Assembly: GCA_036268055.1 (NCBI GenBank)
Contig: DATAUW010000012.1
Span: 62,001 to 126,000, forward strand
DNA: 64,000 bases
Origin: Verrucomicrobiia bacterium
GTDB taxonomy: Bacteria; Verrucomicrobiota; Verrucomicrobiia; Limisphaerales; Pedosphaeraceae
Reading direction: 5' to 3'
In this document: piece by piece, positions 36,477 to 45,025 of the stretch
Numbering within the stretch: the stretch's first letter is position 1
How the letters are laid out: each line of letters opens with the position of its first letter
The notes under the pieces: model-generated
Database searches by the model: none
What the model was told of the DNA's origin: nothing
What the model saw: only the letters and a program-made list of their open reading frames with translations
Made by a program: the position numbers and the translations under genes

Positions 36477-37105
36477 AAAAAATTATCAGTGTTTCCATCG
36501 TTGACGACGAAGCCGATTTGCGCGAGCACATCAAGGATTACCTCGCCGAGGCCGCCGAAATCCATTGCAAGAGCGTCTATGCCAGCGCGGAGGAAGCGCT
36601 CGAACATCTGCCGCACGATAAACCCGACGTCGTGCTCATGGACATCAATCTCGGCGAAATGGACGGCATCGAATGTGTCCGCCGCCTGACCGCCATCGTG
36701 CCCGATGCCCAGGTTTTGATGCTCACCGTGTTTGAGGATTCCGAAAAAATTTTCCGCGCCCTGGCCGCCGGCGCAAAAGGTTATCTCCTCAAACGTCTCT
36801 CGCCGAAAAAATTGATCGAAGCCATCAAGGACGTGCAGGACGGCGGCTCGCCGATGTCCGCCTCCATCGCGCGAAAAGTCGTGCAGTCGTTCAACACCGT
36901 CGCGACTCGCGGCGACAATACCACCGAACTTTCCCCGCGTGAACGCTCCGTGCTCGACGGCCTCGCGGGCGGCCTTGCCTACAAGGAAATCGCTGACCAA
37001 CTGGGCGTCAGCATTCATACCGTGCGCAATTATATCCGGCGCGTTTACGAAAAACTGCACGTATGCTCGCGGACCGAAGCCGTCGCGAAGTTCATGCGCA
37101 AATAA
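36473..37105 (+). CDS. LuxR/NarL-family response regulator
   Basis: A 210-residue protein. The receiver domain has acidic residues Asp11/Asp12/Glu13, phospho-acceptor Asp57 in VVLMDINLG and the closing lysine in YLLKRL. The C-terminal LuxR helix-turn-helix (LSPRERSVLDGLAGGLAYKE, then IADQLGVSIHTVRNYIRRVY) spans residues about 145-205. The ATG at 36473 overlaps the kinase stop (ATGA), and the longer open frame reads into the kinase gene and was rejected. It is the cognate partner of the propeller kinase and probably regulates the adjacent glycosidase gene. Confidence 0.95.
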   Translation: MKKIISVSIVDDEADLREHIKDYLAEAAEIHCKSVYASAEEALEHLPHDKPDVVLMDINLGEMDGIECVRRLTAIVPDAQVLMLTVFEDSEKIFRALAAGAKGYLLKRLSPKKLIEAIKDVQDGGSPMSASIARKVVQSFNTVATRGDNTTELSPRERSVLDGLAGGLAYKEIADQLGVSIHTVRNYIRRVYEKLHVCSRTEAVAKFMRK

Positions 37106-37109
37106 AAAA

Positions 37110-39440
37110 ATGTCAGCCGAAATAAAATCCAAACACCGAATCACGCATTCCCTCAAGGCACATTCGCCCTGCCAATTACCGGCCTTGCGCGAACCCAACT
37201 CATTATTCGCCATCACCATTTTTCTCCTGCTCCTTCTCACCAGTCCTCGTCCCACCCAGGCAGCCGACTCCAACTCCTGGCACGCCGCGCGCGCGCCGCT
37301 GATGACCCGTTGGGCCAAGGAAGTCAGCCCCACCAATGCCCTGGTGGAATACCCGCGCCCACAACTCGTCCGCCCCGATTGGCAAAACTTAAACGGCCTT
37401 TGGGATTACGCCATCACGCCCGACACGACGAACAACTTTTCCTCGCCAGACGGAAAGATACTCGTTCCCTTTCCCGTCGAATCGGCGTTGTCCGGTGTCA
37501 TGACGAATTTCGGCGAACACAGCAAATTGTGGTATCACAAAATGTTTGCCGTGCCGCCTTCCTGGAATGGCCGCCGGGTGCGCTTGAATTTTGGGGCGGT
37601 AGATTGGCTTTGCCACGTGTGGGTCAACGGCCATCTCATCGGCGAGCATCAAGGCGGATACGATCCCTTCACCTTCGACATCACCGACGCCCTCACCTGG
37701 AAAGGCGCCGAGGATATTTTAGTGTGCGTCACCGACCCGACCGAGGGCGACCAGCCGCGCGGCAAACAATCGCGCAAACCGGAAGGAATTTTTTACACCG
37801 CCACCTCCGGCATCTGGCAAACCGTGTGGCTGGAACCGGTGCCGGTCATGTGCGTGGACCGGGTAAAAATTGTTCCCGATGTGGATACCAAATCCGTCCA
37901 CCTCTGGGCTTCCGTAAATAGCTTTACCGAAAACCTGACGGTCGAGGCGGTCGTATCCGCCGGGGGAAAAGAAATCTCCCGCGGCACGAGCGCGCCCAAC
38001 GCCGAGTTGGCGATCAATTTGCCCGACGCCCATCTTTGGTCGCCGGACGATCCCTTTCTCTACGATTTGAAAGTCACTTTGAAAAGCGGCGACCGGACAC
38101 TGGATTCCGTTTCCAGTTATTTCGCCATGAGAAAAATCGCGTTGAAAAAAGATGCGCAGGGCTTCACCCGCATCGCGCTCAATGACCAATTTATTTTTCA
38201 GATCGGCACACTCGACCAGGGCTTTTGGCCGGATGGAGTTTATACCGCGCCGACCGATGCCGCGTTGCGTTCCGACATCGAGTTCCTGAAAAAAACCGGA
38301 TTCAATTTCACTCGCAAGCACGTGAAAGTGGAACCGGACCGCTGGTATTATTGGTGCGACCGGCTCGGACTCATGGTTTGGCAGGACTTTCCCAGCGGCA
38401 ACAACGCCACGGTGGCGAGCCAGCGCGATTTTGAAAATGAAGTGCTGCACATCGTCAAGAGTTTGGAAAATCATCCGTCCATCGTGGTCTGGGTTTTATT
38501 CAACGAAGGCTGGGGCCAATACGACACTGAGCCTTTGGCCGGCTGGTTGAAGGAATTGGATGCGTCGCGCCTCGTGGACAATGCCAGCGGCTGGACCGAT
38601 ATGCGCGCCGGCGACCTCATTGATATGCACAGCTATCCCGGGCCGGATTCTCCCGCCAACGAACCGCATCGCGCGTCTGTGCTCGGCGAATTCGGCGGAC
38701 TCGCGGTGCGCGTGGATGGTCACATGTGGTCATCCAATTTTTGGGGCTACGTCCTGCTGACCAATACCACCGAGCTTGCCGATCAATATACCCGCATGCT
38801 CAAACGAGTTTGGCGTTCGCACAATCTTCGCGGGTTAAGCGCCGCCGTGTACACCCAAACGACCGATGTGGAAACCGAGGCCGATGGTCTTTTGACTTAC
38901 GACCGCGCCGTGGCCAAGGTGGACCCCGCGCAGTTGCTGGCCGCGAACCACAGTGGTTTCAACGAAATTCCCAAGAAGGTCGTCCTGGCCGATGCCTTGT
39001 ACGATCGTGTCGTTTGGAAATACACCATCGAGCAGCCGGAAGAGAACTGGTTTAAACCCAAGTTTTACCCCGCCGGCTGGCGGGATGGCGCGGGCGGTTT
39101 CGGCACGGACGGAACCCCGGGCATCTATGTCGGCACGATCTGGAACTCGCCCGACATTTGGCTGCGGCGGGATTTCAACCTCGCGGCGGAAGATATTCCC
39201 GGAATGAAATTCCAGGTCTTCCATGATGAAGACGTCGAAATATATCTCAACGGCGTCCTCGCCTTGAAACAGCCCGGATTCATCACCGACTACGATGATT
39301 TTGACATTTCCAAAGAAGCCTTGGCCGCGCTGCACCCCGGCAACAACACTATCGCCCTCCACTGCCATCAAACCACCGGCGGACAAGGAATAGACGTCGG
39401 AATTTTAGCGCCCCTACCGCAAACCCCAAAGGAAAAATAA
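37110..39440 (+). CDS. Glycoside hydrolase family 2 enzyme, secreted
   Basis: A 776-residue protein. The signal peptide (SLFAITIFLLLLLTSPRPTQA) leads into the GH2 sugar-binding jelly roll (RVRLNFGAVDWLCHVWVNG, YDPFTFDITDAL), an Ig-like domain and the TIM barrel. The probable acid/base is Glu466 in VLFNEGWGQY and the nucleophile Glu527 in VLGEFGGL. About 120 extra C-terminal residues form another beta domain. The sequence resembles beta-galactosidase/beta-glucuronidase-type GH2 enzymes, but the sugar is not predictable. The ATG at 37110, 4 bases after the regulator stop, was chosen; the longer frame lies inside the regulator gene. Kinase, regulator and glycosidase look like one operon. Confidence 0.92.
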   Translation: MSAEIKSKHRITHSLKAHSPCQLPALREPNSLFAITIFLLLLLTSPRPTQAADSNSWHAARAPLMTRWAKEVSPTNALVEYPRPQLVRPDWQNLNGLWDYAITPDTTNNFSSPDGKILVPFPVESALSGVMTNFGEHSKLWYHKMFAVPPSWNGRRVRLNFGAVDWLCHVWVNGHLIGEHQGGYDPFTFDITDALTWKGAEDILVCVTDPTEGDQPRGKQSRKPEGIFYTATSGIWQTVWLEPVPVMCVDRVKIVPDVDTKSVHLWASVNSFTENLTVEAVVSAGGKEISRGTSAPNAELAINLPDAHLWSPDDPFLYDLKVTLKSGDRTLDSVSSYFAMRKIALKKDAQGFTRIALNDQFIFQIGTLDQGFWPDGVYTAPTDAALRSDIEFLKKTGFNFTRKHVKVEPDRWYYWCDRLGLMVWQDFPSGNNATVASQRDFENEVLHIVKSLENHPSIVVWVLFNEGWGQYDTEPLAGWLKELDASRLVDNASGWTDMRAGDLIDMHSYPGPDSPANEPHRASVLGEFGGLAVRVDGHMWSSNFWGYVLLTNTTELADQYTRMLKRVWRSHNLRGLSAAVYTQTTDVETEADGLLTYDRAVAKVDPAQLLAANHSGFNEIPKKVVLADALYDRVVWKYTIEQPEENWFKPKFYPAGWRDGAGGFGTDGTPGIYVGTIWNSPDIWLRRDFNLAAEDIPGMKFQVFHDEDVEIYLNGVLALKQPGFITDYDDFDISKEALAALHPGNNTIALHCHQTTGGQGIDVGILAPLPQTPKEK

Positions 39441-39759
39441 CCCACGAACGGTTATGACTTTTCCAAATAAGCGCGTGCTCTCCCCGGACAAAAACTGGCA
39501 TTCTTTCACTGGCGAATTTTGATACCGTCCGAGGTAAAGCCCGACCCCGAAGTCCCGCAGGGACGACAGATCCTTAGCCCAGCTATTTATGCTGGGTTTG
39601 CATCCGTTCCACCCAAGTCCCGCAGGGATGAAAGAGTTCAGCGATCCTGAGGTTCCCCCAATTCCGCGTTCCGCACTTTCCCAAATTTCCCCATTCTTTC
39701 CCCCTTGCCACCGCCCGCAAATTTGGCTCTGCTAATGTCCGATAATTAAAAATATCGCT
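39441..39759. other. Intergenic region holding a composite palindromic repeat
   Basis: No gene is seen. The region contains a three-hairpin dispersed repeat (39546-39640) and degenerate TTCCGCACT-type sequence near 39665-39680, then the fabI leader. Confidence 0.6.
39546..39640 (+). repeat. Three-hairpin palindromic repeat, copy 1 (family A)
   Basis: AGTCCCGCAGGGACG, then CCCAGC-TATTTAT-GCTGGG, then CAAGTCCCGCAGGGATGAAAG. An inverted copy with the same order of parts lies at 54418-54516. It is intergenic and resembles REP/BIME-type elements. Confidence 0.75.
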
Positions 39760-40530
39760 ATGTCACAACTCACCGGAAAACTTGGGATCGTCTTCGGCGT
39801 CGCCAACAAACGCTCCATCGCGTGGGCCATTGCGCAAGCCTGGCACAAAGCCGGCGCCCGCCTCGCCTTCACCTACCAGGGTGAACGCCTCAAGGAAAAC
39901 GTCGAAGAACTCGCCGGCACCTTCGGCCCCGACACCCTCCTCATGCCTTGCGACGTCACCAAAGACGAAGACATCGCCCGCGTCTTCGCCGAAGTCGGCC
40001 AAAAATTCGGCAAACTCCATTTGCTCCTCCACTCCGTCGCCTTCGCCCCCAAAGACGCCCTCGAAGGCGAATTCGTCAACACCACCCGCGAAGCCTTCCG
40101 CATCGCCCACGACGTCAGCGCTTATTCACTCGTCGCCCTTGGCCGCGCCGCTGCTCCCCTGATGACCGAAGGCGGCAGCCTCGTCGCCATGAGTTACTAC
40201 GGCTCGCAAAAAGTTGTGCCCCACTACAACGTCATGGGCGTCGCCAAAGCTTCACTCGAAGCCAGCACCCGCTACCTCGCCTACGACCTCGGCCCCAAAA
40301 AAATCCGCGTCAACTGCATCAGCGCCGGCCCCATGAACACCCTTGCCGCCCGCGGCATCGCCGGCTTCATGGACATGATGAAACACTACGAAGCCCATTC
40401 CCCGCTCAAGCGCAACGTCGCACCTGACGAACTCGGCGCCACCGGCACCTTCCTCGCCAGCGACGGCGCCGCCGCCATCACCGGCCAAGTCCTCTACGTG
40501 GATTGCGGCTACGAAATCATGGGCATGTAA
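39760..40530 (+). CDS. fabI: Enoyl-[acyl-carrier-protein] reductase (NADH), FabI
   Basis: A 256-residue SDR-family enzyme that carries out the last reduction of each fatty-acid elongation cycle. The FabI-type N-terminus is LGIVFGVANKRSIAWAIAQ. The catalytic Tyr156 and Lys163 (Y-x6-K) lie in HYNVMGVAKAS, with Tyr147 in YYGSQK also conserved. The C-terminal ITGQVLYVDCGYEIMGM is typical. Length and motifs fit canonical triclosan-target FabI. It is apparently monocistronic. Codon use is notably C-rich at third positions compared with neighbours. Confidence 0.97.
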   Translation: MSQLTGKLGIVFGVANKRSIAWAIAQAWHKAGARLAFTYQGERLKENVEELAGTFGPDTLLMPCDVTKDEDIARVFAEVGQKFGKLHLLLHSVAFAPKDALEGEFVNTTREAFRIAHDVSAYSLVALGRAAAPLMTEGGSLVAMSYYGSQKVVPHYNVMGVAKASLEASTRYLAYDLGPKKIRVNCISAGPMNTLAARGIAGFMDMMKHYEAHSPLKRNVAPDELGATGTFLASDGAAAITGQVLYVDCGYEIMGM

Positions 40531-40979
40531 GTCCAACCCGCGCTCCGTCCCTTTTCTAATTCCGATGCCTTATCCAGGAACCTCAACGAGGTTCAGGCAA
40601 CAAAGCCCAGCGGTTGGTTCGTCTTCGAACCTACCCTGGGTCAGCCACCAAAAAAATCCCCCCACCATATAGAGCGAAGCGAGTCGCGCCTTAAGCGCGT
40701 TACCGCCTTCCCACCCCTGCGTTCAATTACCAGCCGAAGGAATAAAAAAACCATCACGCAAAACAAAACCGCCAGCCCCTTTCGAGACTGGCGTCGCCTA
40801 ATTTTATCCACCTCACCGTTTCAATACTACATCGCCACGCCCGGCAAAAAACCCAACTGCCGAAATGACTACACCCAATCTCCTTCCTCTCCTTCACGGA
40901 CTAGCCGGCCTCTAAATAAATTGTTGCTCCAACCATCATGAAGCCCGACCCTTGGTCCGATAGAAAATCTCATACCAAA
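40531..40979. other. Intergenic region with hairpins
   Basis: No gene is seen. It contains a multi-hairpin repeat-like block (40577-40640) and a small hairpin CGCCAG/CTGGCG (40770-40793) followed by TCGCCTAATTTT, a possible weak terminator. Confidence 0.5.
40577..40640 (+). repeat. Candidate dispersed hairpin element (family D)
   Basis: GAACCTCAACGAGGTTC is a 7-bp stem with a 3-base loop. It is followed by CCCAG...CTGGG arms enclosing GGTTGGTTCGTCTTCGAACC, which is itself partly self-complementary. This layout is typical of intergenic palindromic repeats, but only one copy lies in this window. Confidence 0.45.
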
Positions 40980-42767
40980 ATGAAACAACGCATCCTCACG
41001 TTAATCGCCTTGGTGTTGTTTGATTCAATCTCAATCCACCCCGCCACCGCCCAAATCAATCGCGGCGACCGCTACTCCGGTGAAACCTGGGCCACGCGCT
41101 CCCCCGTCATCGCCGAACACGGCATGGCCGCGACCGAGCAACCGCTTGCCTCCGCCGCCGCCATCGCCATCCTGAAACAAGGCGGCAGCGCCGTGGACGC
41201 CGCCATCGCCGCCAACGCCATCATGGGCGTCATGCAACCCGTCCTCAACGGCATGGGCGGCGATCTGTTCGCGATTGTTTGGGACCCCGACACTCATCAA
41301 CTCTACGGCTACAACGCCTCCGGTCCCGCCGCCCGCTCGCGCAGCCTCGAAAAAATGCGCGCCGAAGTCGCTGCCGCTTATCGCAAAGCCGGCTTGCCGC
41401 AAACAAACCACATCCCCTCTGTCGGCTCGCTGCCCGTCACCGTTCCCGGCGCGGTGGACGGGTGGTTCGCGCTCCACCAGAAATTCGGCAAGCTCCCCAT
41501 GACCGATGTCCTCGCTCCTGCCATCGGCTATGCCCGCGACGGCTTTCCTGTCACCGAACTCATCGCCAAATATTGGAAAGGCGGCATGATGGCCTTCGAG
41601 CGCCGCCGCAATTTGATCGAGGAACTCGACAACGCCCGCCACACCTATCTCATCGCCGATGACCATGGCGGCCACCCGCCCGAGCAAGGCGAAATTTTCA
41701 AAAACCCCGACCTCGCCCACACGCTCACGCTCATCGCCAAAGGCGGACGCGATACCTATTACAAGGGCAAAATCGCCCACACCATGGACGCCTATTTCAA
41801 ACGCATCGGCGGCGACCTCAACTATTCCGACTTCGCAAACTTCCACGGCGAATGGGTCACGCCGCAATCCGTCAACTATCACGGCTACGATGTCTATGAA
41901 TTACCGCCCAACGGCCAGGGCTTTGCCGTGCTCGAGATGTTGCAGATCCTCAAACATTTCGATCTGAAAAAAATGGGCATCGGTTCCGCCGATACCTTGA
42001 TCACCTTGCTCGAAGCCAAACGTCTCGCCTATGAAGACCTCGCAAAATTCTACGCCGACCCACACTTCGCCAGTGTGCCAATGAAAGGTTTGATCTCCGA
42101 AGCTTACGGTGCTGAACGCGCCAAAGAAATTAATTCCTCACAAGCCAATCCCGCCATCGGCCCCGGCAATCCACAACTCTTCAACGGCGACACCATCTAC
42201 CTCACCACCGCCGATAAAAACGGCATGATGGTTTCCCTCATTCAATCGAATTATCGCGGCCTTGGCTCCGGCCTCGTCGCCGACCATCTCGGTTTTATGT
42301 TTCAGGATCGCGGCGAACTTTTTTCGCTCGATACCAATGCGGCCAATGTCTATGCGTCCGGCAAACGCCCCTTTCACACCATCATTCCCGGTTTCGTCAT
42401 GAAAGACGGCCAGCCTTTCCTGAGCTTCGGCCTCATGGGCGGCGACATGCAATGCCAGGGTCACGCCCAGGTCCTGACCGACATCATTGACTTCGGCCTC
42501 AACATTCAGGAAGCGGACGACGCCGCGCGCTGGCGCCACATCGGCAACGCCGAACCGACTGGCGAAGCCTCCACCGGCATCGGAACCGTCGAAATGGAAT
42601 CCGGCTTTGACCCCACCGTAAAAGCCGCCTTGCAAACGCGCGGCTACAAAGTTATGCCGGGCACTGGCGGCTTCGGCGGCTACCAGGCCATCATGTGGGA
42701 TGCCCAACACCACGTCTATTGGGGCGCCTCCGAAATGCGCAAAGACGGCGAAGCCATCGGTTATTAG
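40980..42767 (+). CDS. ggt: Gamma-glutamyltransferase family protein, secreted
   Basis: A 595-residue Ntn-hydrolase. The ATG at 40980 gives a clean signal peptide (KQRILTLIALVLFDSISIH, cut near ATAQ); an ATG 14 codons upstream is less likely. Family signatures are AAAIAILKQGGSAVDAAIAA near the N-terminus, NGMGGDLFAIV, and the autocleavage region GDTIYLTTADKNGMMVSLIQ, where the nucleophile is probably the Thr of DTIYL. The small subunit ends with GTGGFGGYQAIM. It hydrolyses or transfers gamma-glutamyl groups, as in glutathione breakdown, in the periplasm; some members act on other amides. Confidence 0.92.
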   Translation: MKQRILTLIALVLFDSISIHPATAQINRGDRYSGETWATRSPVIAEHGMAATEQPLASAAAIAILKQGGSAVDAAIAANAIMGVMQPVLNGMGGDLFAIVWDPDTHQLYGYNASGPAARSRSLEKMRAEVAAAYRKAGLPQTNHIPSVGSLPVTVPGAVDGWFALHQKFGKLPMTDVLAPAIGYARDGFPVTELIAKYWKGGMMAFERRRNLIEELDNARHTYLIADDHGGHPPEQGEIFKNPDLAHTLTLIAKGGRDTYYKGKIAHTMDAYFKRIGGDLNYSDFANFHGEWVTPQSVNYHGYDVYELPPNGQGFAVLEMLQILKHFDLKKMGIGSADTLITLLEAKRLAYEDLAKFYADPHFASVPMKGLISEAYGAERAKEINSSQANPAIGPGNPQLFNGDTIYLTTADKNGMMVSLIQSNYRGLGSGLVADHLGFMFQDRGELFSLDTNAANVYASGKRPFHTIIPGFVMKDGQPFLSFGLMGGDMQCQGHAQVLTDIIDFGLNIQEADDAARWRHIGNAEPTGEASTGIGTVEMESGFDPTVKAALQTRGYKVMPGTGGFGGYQAIMWDAQHHVYWGASEMRKDGEAIGY

Positions 42768-42786
42768 AGCATTCGGCTCACTCACG

Positions 42787-42810
42787 TTTTGGCCGTAGTC
42801 GGTGCCAAAA
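42787..42810. terminator. Possible bidirectional terminator
   Basis: TTTTGGC and GCCAAAA are exact inverted repeats around a 10-base loop, placed between the convergent ggt and methyltransferase genes. The A/T flanks could serve both directions, but the stem has only three strong pairs. Confidence 0.35.
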
Positions 42811-43548
42811 TTATTTCCGTTCGAGACTGATGAGGCAGCGCGCGCCGAACAGACGCGGCCATTGCGAAAGAAATTCGTCAAGTTGTTGAAAAAGTTCGAG
42901 ACCGCTCGCCGGATAAAGCGCGGGTTTGCTGTAGCCGCCGCTCAAAAGATAACTGAAACTGCTGAGCGCGCGCGCCTGAAGCAGATTCCAGCCGTCAAAC
43001 CAGCCCGGGAATTCCTCGCGAAAAAAGAGTCGCGTGGCGTTGCCTTGCGCGGCGTAATAATCGCGCGGCCTCGGCAATTCACTGGTGAGATCAATGGATT
43101 GTTTCCACGCCACCGGTTCGTGATGCAGCAATCCGTAAACTGGGAAACTGCTCAGGCTGATATACGGTTCAAATAAAATCACACGCCCGCGCGAAGTCAG
43201 GACGCGACGCGCCTCGCGCAGAAACGCATTCGGCGCGCGCAGATGATGAAACACATCGAAGAGAACCAGATGCGAAAGCGTGCCGCTGGCAAAGGGCAAA
43301 TCGTATCCATCGCACGCGAGATCGAGCCACGGGTTTGGAAATAAATCGGTGGCTATGGCTTGCGGCAAGTGCTCCTTCAGATTGCCGATGCCTGAGCCGA
43401 TCTCGACGATTTGCCCAGGAATATTTTGGTCAATCAGCGGAAGGATCTGGCGATAGAAACCGGCGTAAATATTTTGCAGCAGCGGCTTCGCGTGCCACGC
43501 GCGGAGATTTTTTTGGATCTCAAGCTGGTGTTGGTCGAGCGGGATCAT
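42811..43548 (-). CDS. Class I SAM-dependent methyltransferase
   Basis: A 245-residue protein. The SAM-binding motif I is IVEIGSGIGNLKE (about residues 46-58), followed by an acidic ATDLFPNP and the LVLFDVFHHLRAPNAFLREA segment typical of methyltransferase domain 11. Its start overlaps the stop of the upstream fusion gene by 4 bases (ATGA), so it is co-translated. The substrate is unknown; context with a glycosyltransferase suggests a sugar or lipid-linked sugar. Confidence 0.9.
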   Translation of the reverse strand: MIPLDQHQLEIQKNLRAWHAKPLLQNIYAGFYRQILPLIDQNIPGQIVEIGSGIGNLKEHLPQAIATDLFPNPWLDLACDGYDLPFASGTLSHLVLFDVFHHLRAPNAFLREARRVLTSRGRVILFEPYISLSSFPVYGLLHHEPVAWKQSIDLTSELPRPRDYYAAQGNATRLFFREEFPGWFDGWNLLQARALSSFSYLLSGGYSKPALYPASGLELFQQLDEFLSQWPRLFGARCLISLERK

Positions 43549-44939
43549 TTCAAAAACTTCATGCGCCGCGCCGCGAACAGCACCATCCGCAGCAGAAGCC
43601 AGCCGTGGCTCCAGCGATGAATATTCGTCGAGCCGTAGGTGCGCGCGCGATAACGGATCGGCAAATCCACCATGCGCAGATTCAATTTCGCCGCGCCGAA
43701 AATCAAATCGAAATCGCCGAACGGATCGAAGTCGCCGAAGTAGGCGCGGTTGCGGGCGATGGCTTCATAATCGGCGCGGAACAAAACCTTGGTTCCGCAA
43801 AGCGTGTCCTTGAGGTTCTGGCCGAGCAGCCAGCTAAAACTCAGGCCAAAAGCTTTGTTCGCGATCATGTTGAGAAATTGCATCGCTTCCTCTTCCATCG
43901 GATAAACCAGCCGCACGCCGTTCACGAATTGCGCCGTGCCCGAACGCGCGACTTCGTAAAACTTGGGCAACTCCTCCGGCGGCATCGTCAGGTCTGCGTC
44001 GAGAATGAAAAGAATATCGCCCGTGGCAACGGCAAACGCTTCGCGCACCGCGCCGCCTTTGCCTTTGGTCTGTTGCTTGAGAATTTTAATTTGCCGCTGC
44101 GGATATTTCGCGGCGACGCGCTGGATTTCCTCCCACGTATTATCTTTCGAGTGGCCTTCGATGAAAATAATTTCCGTGCCCAGGCCCATCTCCGGCGTGC
44201 GCTGCACGGCGGCTTCGATGTTGCCAGCTTCGTTGCGCGCGGGAATGACGACCGAGCAACGATATTCGGGACGTTCAGCGGGACGCGGTTTTGGCCGCGC
44301 AACGATGGCAACCGTCACACAAAAATGCGGCACGATCGGCGCCGCCCAGCGATTCAATAATGGCGCGACAAGTGGCGTGCCCGCGGGCCACAGCAAACGC
44401 GTGTCGGTCTTGATGACTTCCCACCCGGCGAGATGCAACAGGTTCACCATGTCATCGGTGGAAAGCCAGTTTTGCAAAACGGTCGGGGCCTTCGCGCCGA
44501 TTTTTTCCGCGCTGCCCAGAATCGGCCGCCACAGGTTGTTGAAGAAATTCAGGACCAGCCGCGTGTCAGAAGTCGAAACTTTTTGCAGATGCTCGAGCAA
44601 CGCCTGGACATCCGGCAGATCGTTCACAAGATCGGACAGGATGATGTAATCGAATTTTTCTTCGGACGAAAATTCCGTGGCATCGGCGAGTTGAAATTCC
44701 AGATCGGGATGGCGCTCGCGCGCGAGCTTCAACATGGCGGGACTGAAATCCACGCCGAGGCCGCGTGAAGGTTTTACCGCCGCCAGCAGATCACCGATGC
44801 CACAGCCAACTTCGAGCACGCGCAAATTCGGCGGCACGAGAAACGTGAAATAATTCCGCAACGCGCGTTGATAATAGCGGTCCGTTTCCCGCACCCGGGC
44901 GGCGGCGCGCTCTTCGTAAAACGCTCGGCGGTCAATCAT
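43545..44939 (-). CDS. Fused SAM-methyltransferase and family 2 glycosyltransferase
   Basis: A 464-residue two-domain protein. Residues 1-230 are a class I methyltransferase (RVLEVGCGIGDLLAAVKPSR, DYIILSDLVNDLPDV). Residues about 238-464 are a GT2-type glycosyltransferase resembling dolichyl-phosphate mannose synthase: CSVVIPARNEAGNIEAAV, then GDILFILDADLTMPPEELP with the metal-binding acidic cluster, CGTKVLFRADY and FGDFDLIFGAAKLNLR. No membrane helices are predicted after the GT domain. The fusion implies that one pathway both methylates and glycosylates, probably a polyprenol-linked or cell-surface glycan. It is divergent from the YfhO pair. Confidence 0.9.
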   Translation of the reverse strand: MIDRRAFYEERAAARVRETDRYYQRALRNYFTFLVPPNLRVLEVGCGIGDLLAAVKPSRGLGVDFSPAMLKLARERHPDLEFQLADATEFSSEEKFDYIILSDLVNDLPDVQALLEHLQKVSTSDTRLVLNFFNNLWRPILGSAEKIGAKAPTVLQNWLSTDDMVNLLHLAGWEVIKTDTRLLWPAGTPLVAPLLNRWAAPIVPHFCVTVAIVARPKPRPAERPEYRCSVVIPARNEAGNIEAAVQRTPEMGLGTEIIFIEGHSKDNTWEEIQRVAAKYPQRQIKILKQQTKGKGGAVREAFAVATGDILFILDADLTMPPEELPKFYEVARSGTAQFVNGVRLVYPMEEEAMQFLNMIANKAFGLSFSWLLGQNLKDTLCGTKVLFRADYEAIARNRAYFGDFDPFGDFDLIFGAAKLNLRMVDLPIRYRARTYGSTNIHRWSHGWLLLRMVLFAARRMKFLK

Positions 44940-45025
44940 TCTCCAAGCTGGTAGCGCAAAAATGCGCTGCTGGCGAGCGGCATTTTTTTCTTGGGTTCAA
45001 GTTCAGGTATGACACATTGACGGCG

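Noticed and set aside
36939-37109. Upstream extension of the GH2 gene
   Set aside because: It lies out of frame inside the response-regulator gene, and the ATG at 37110 gives a proper signal peptide.
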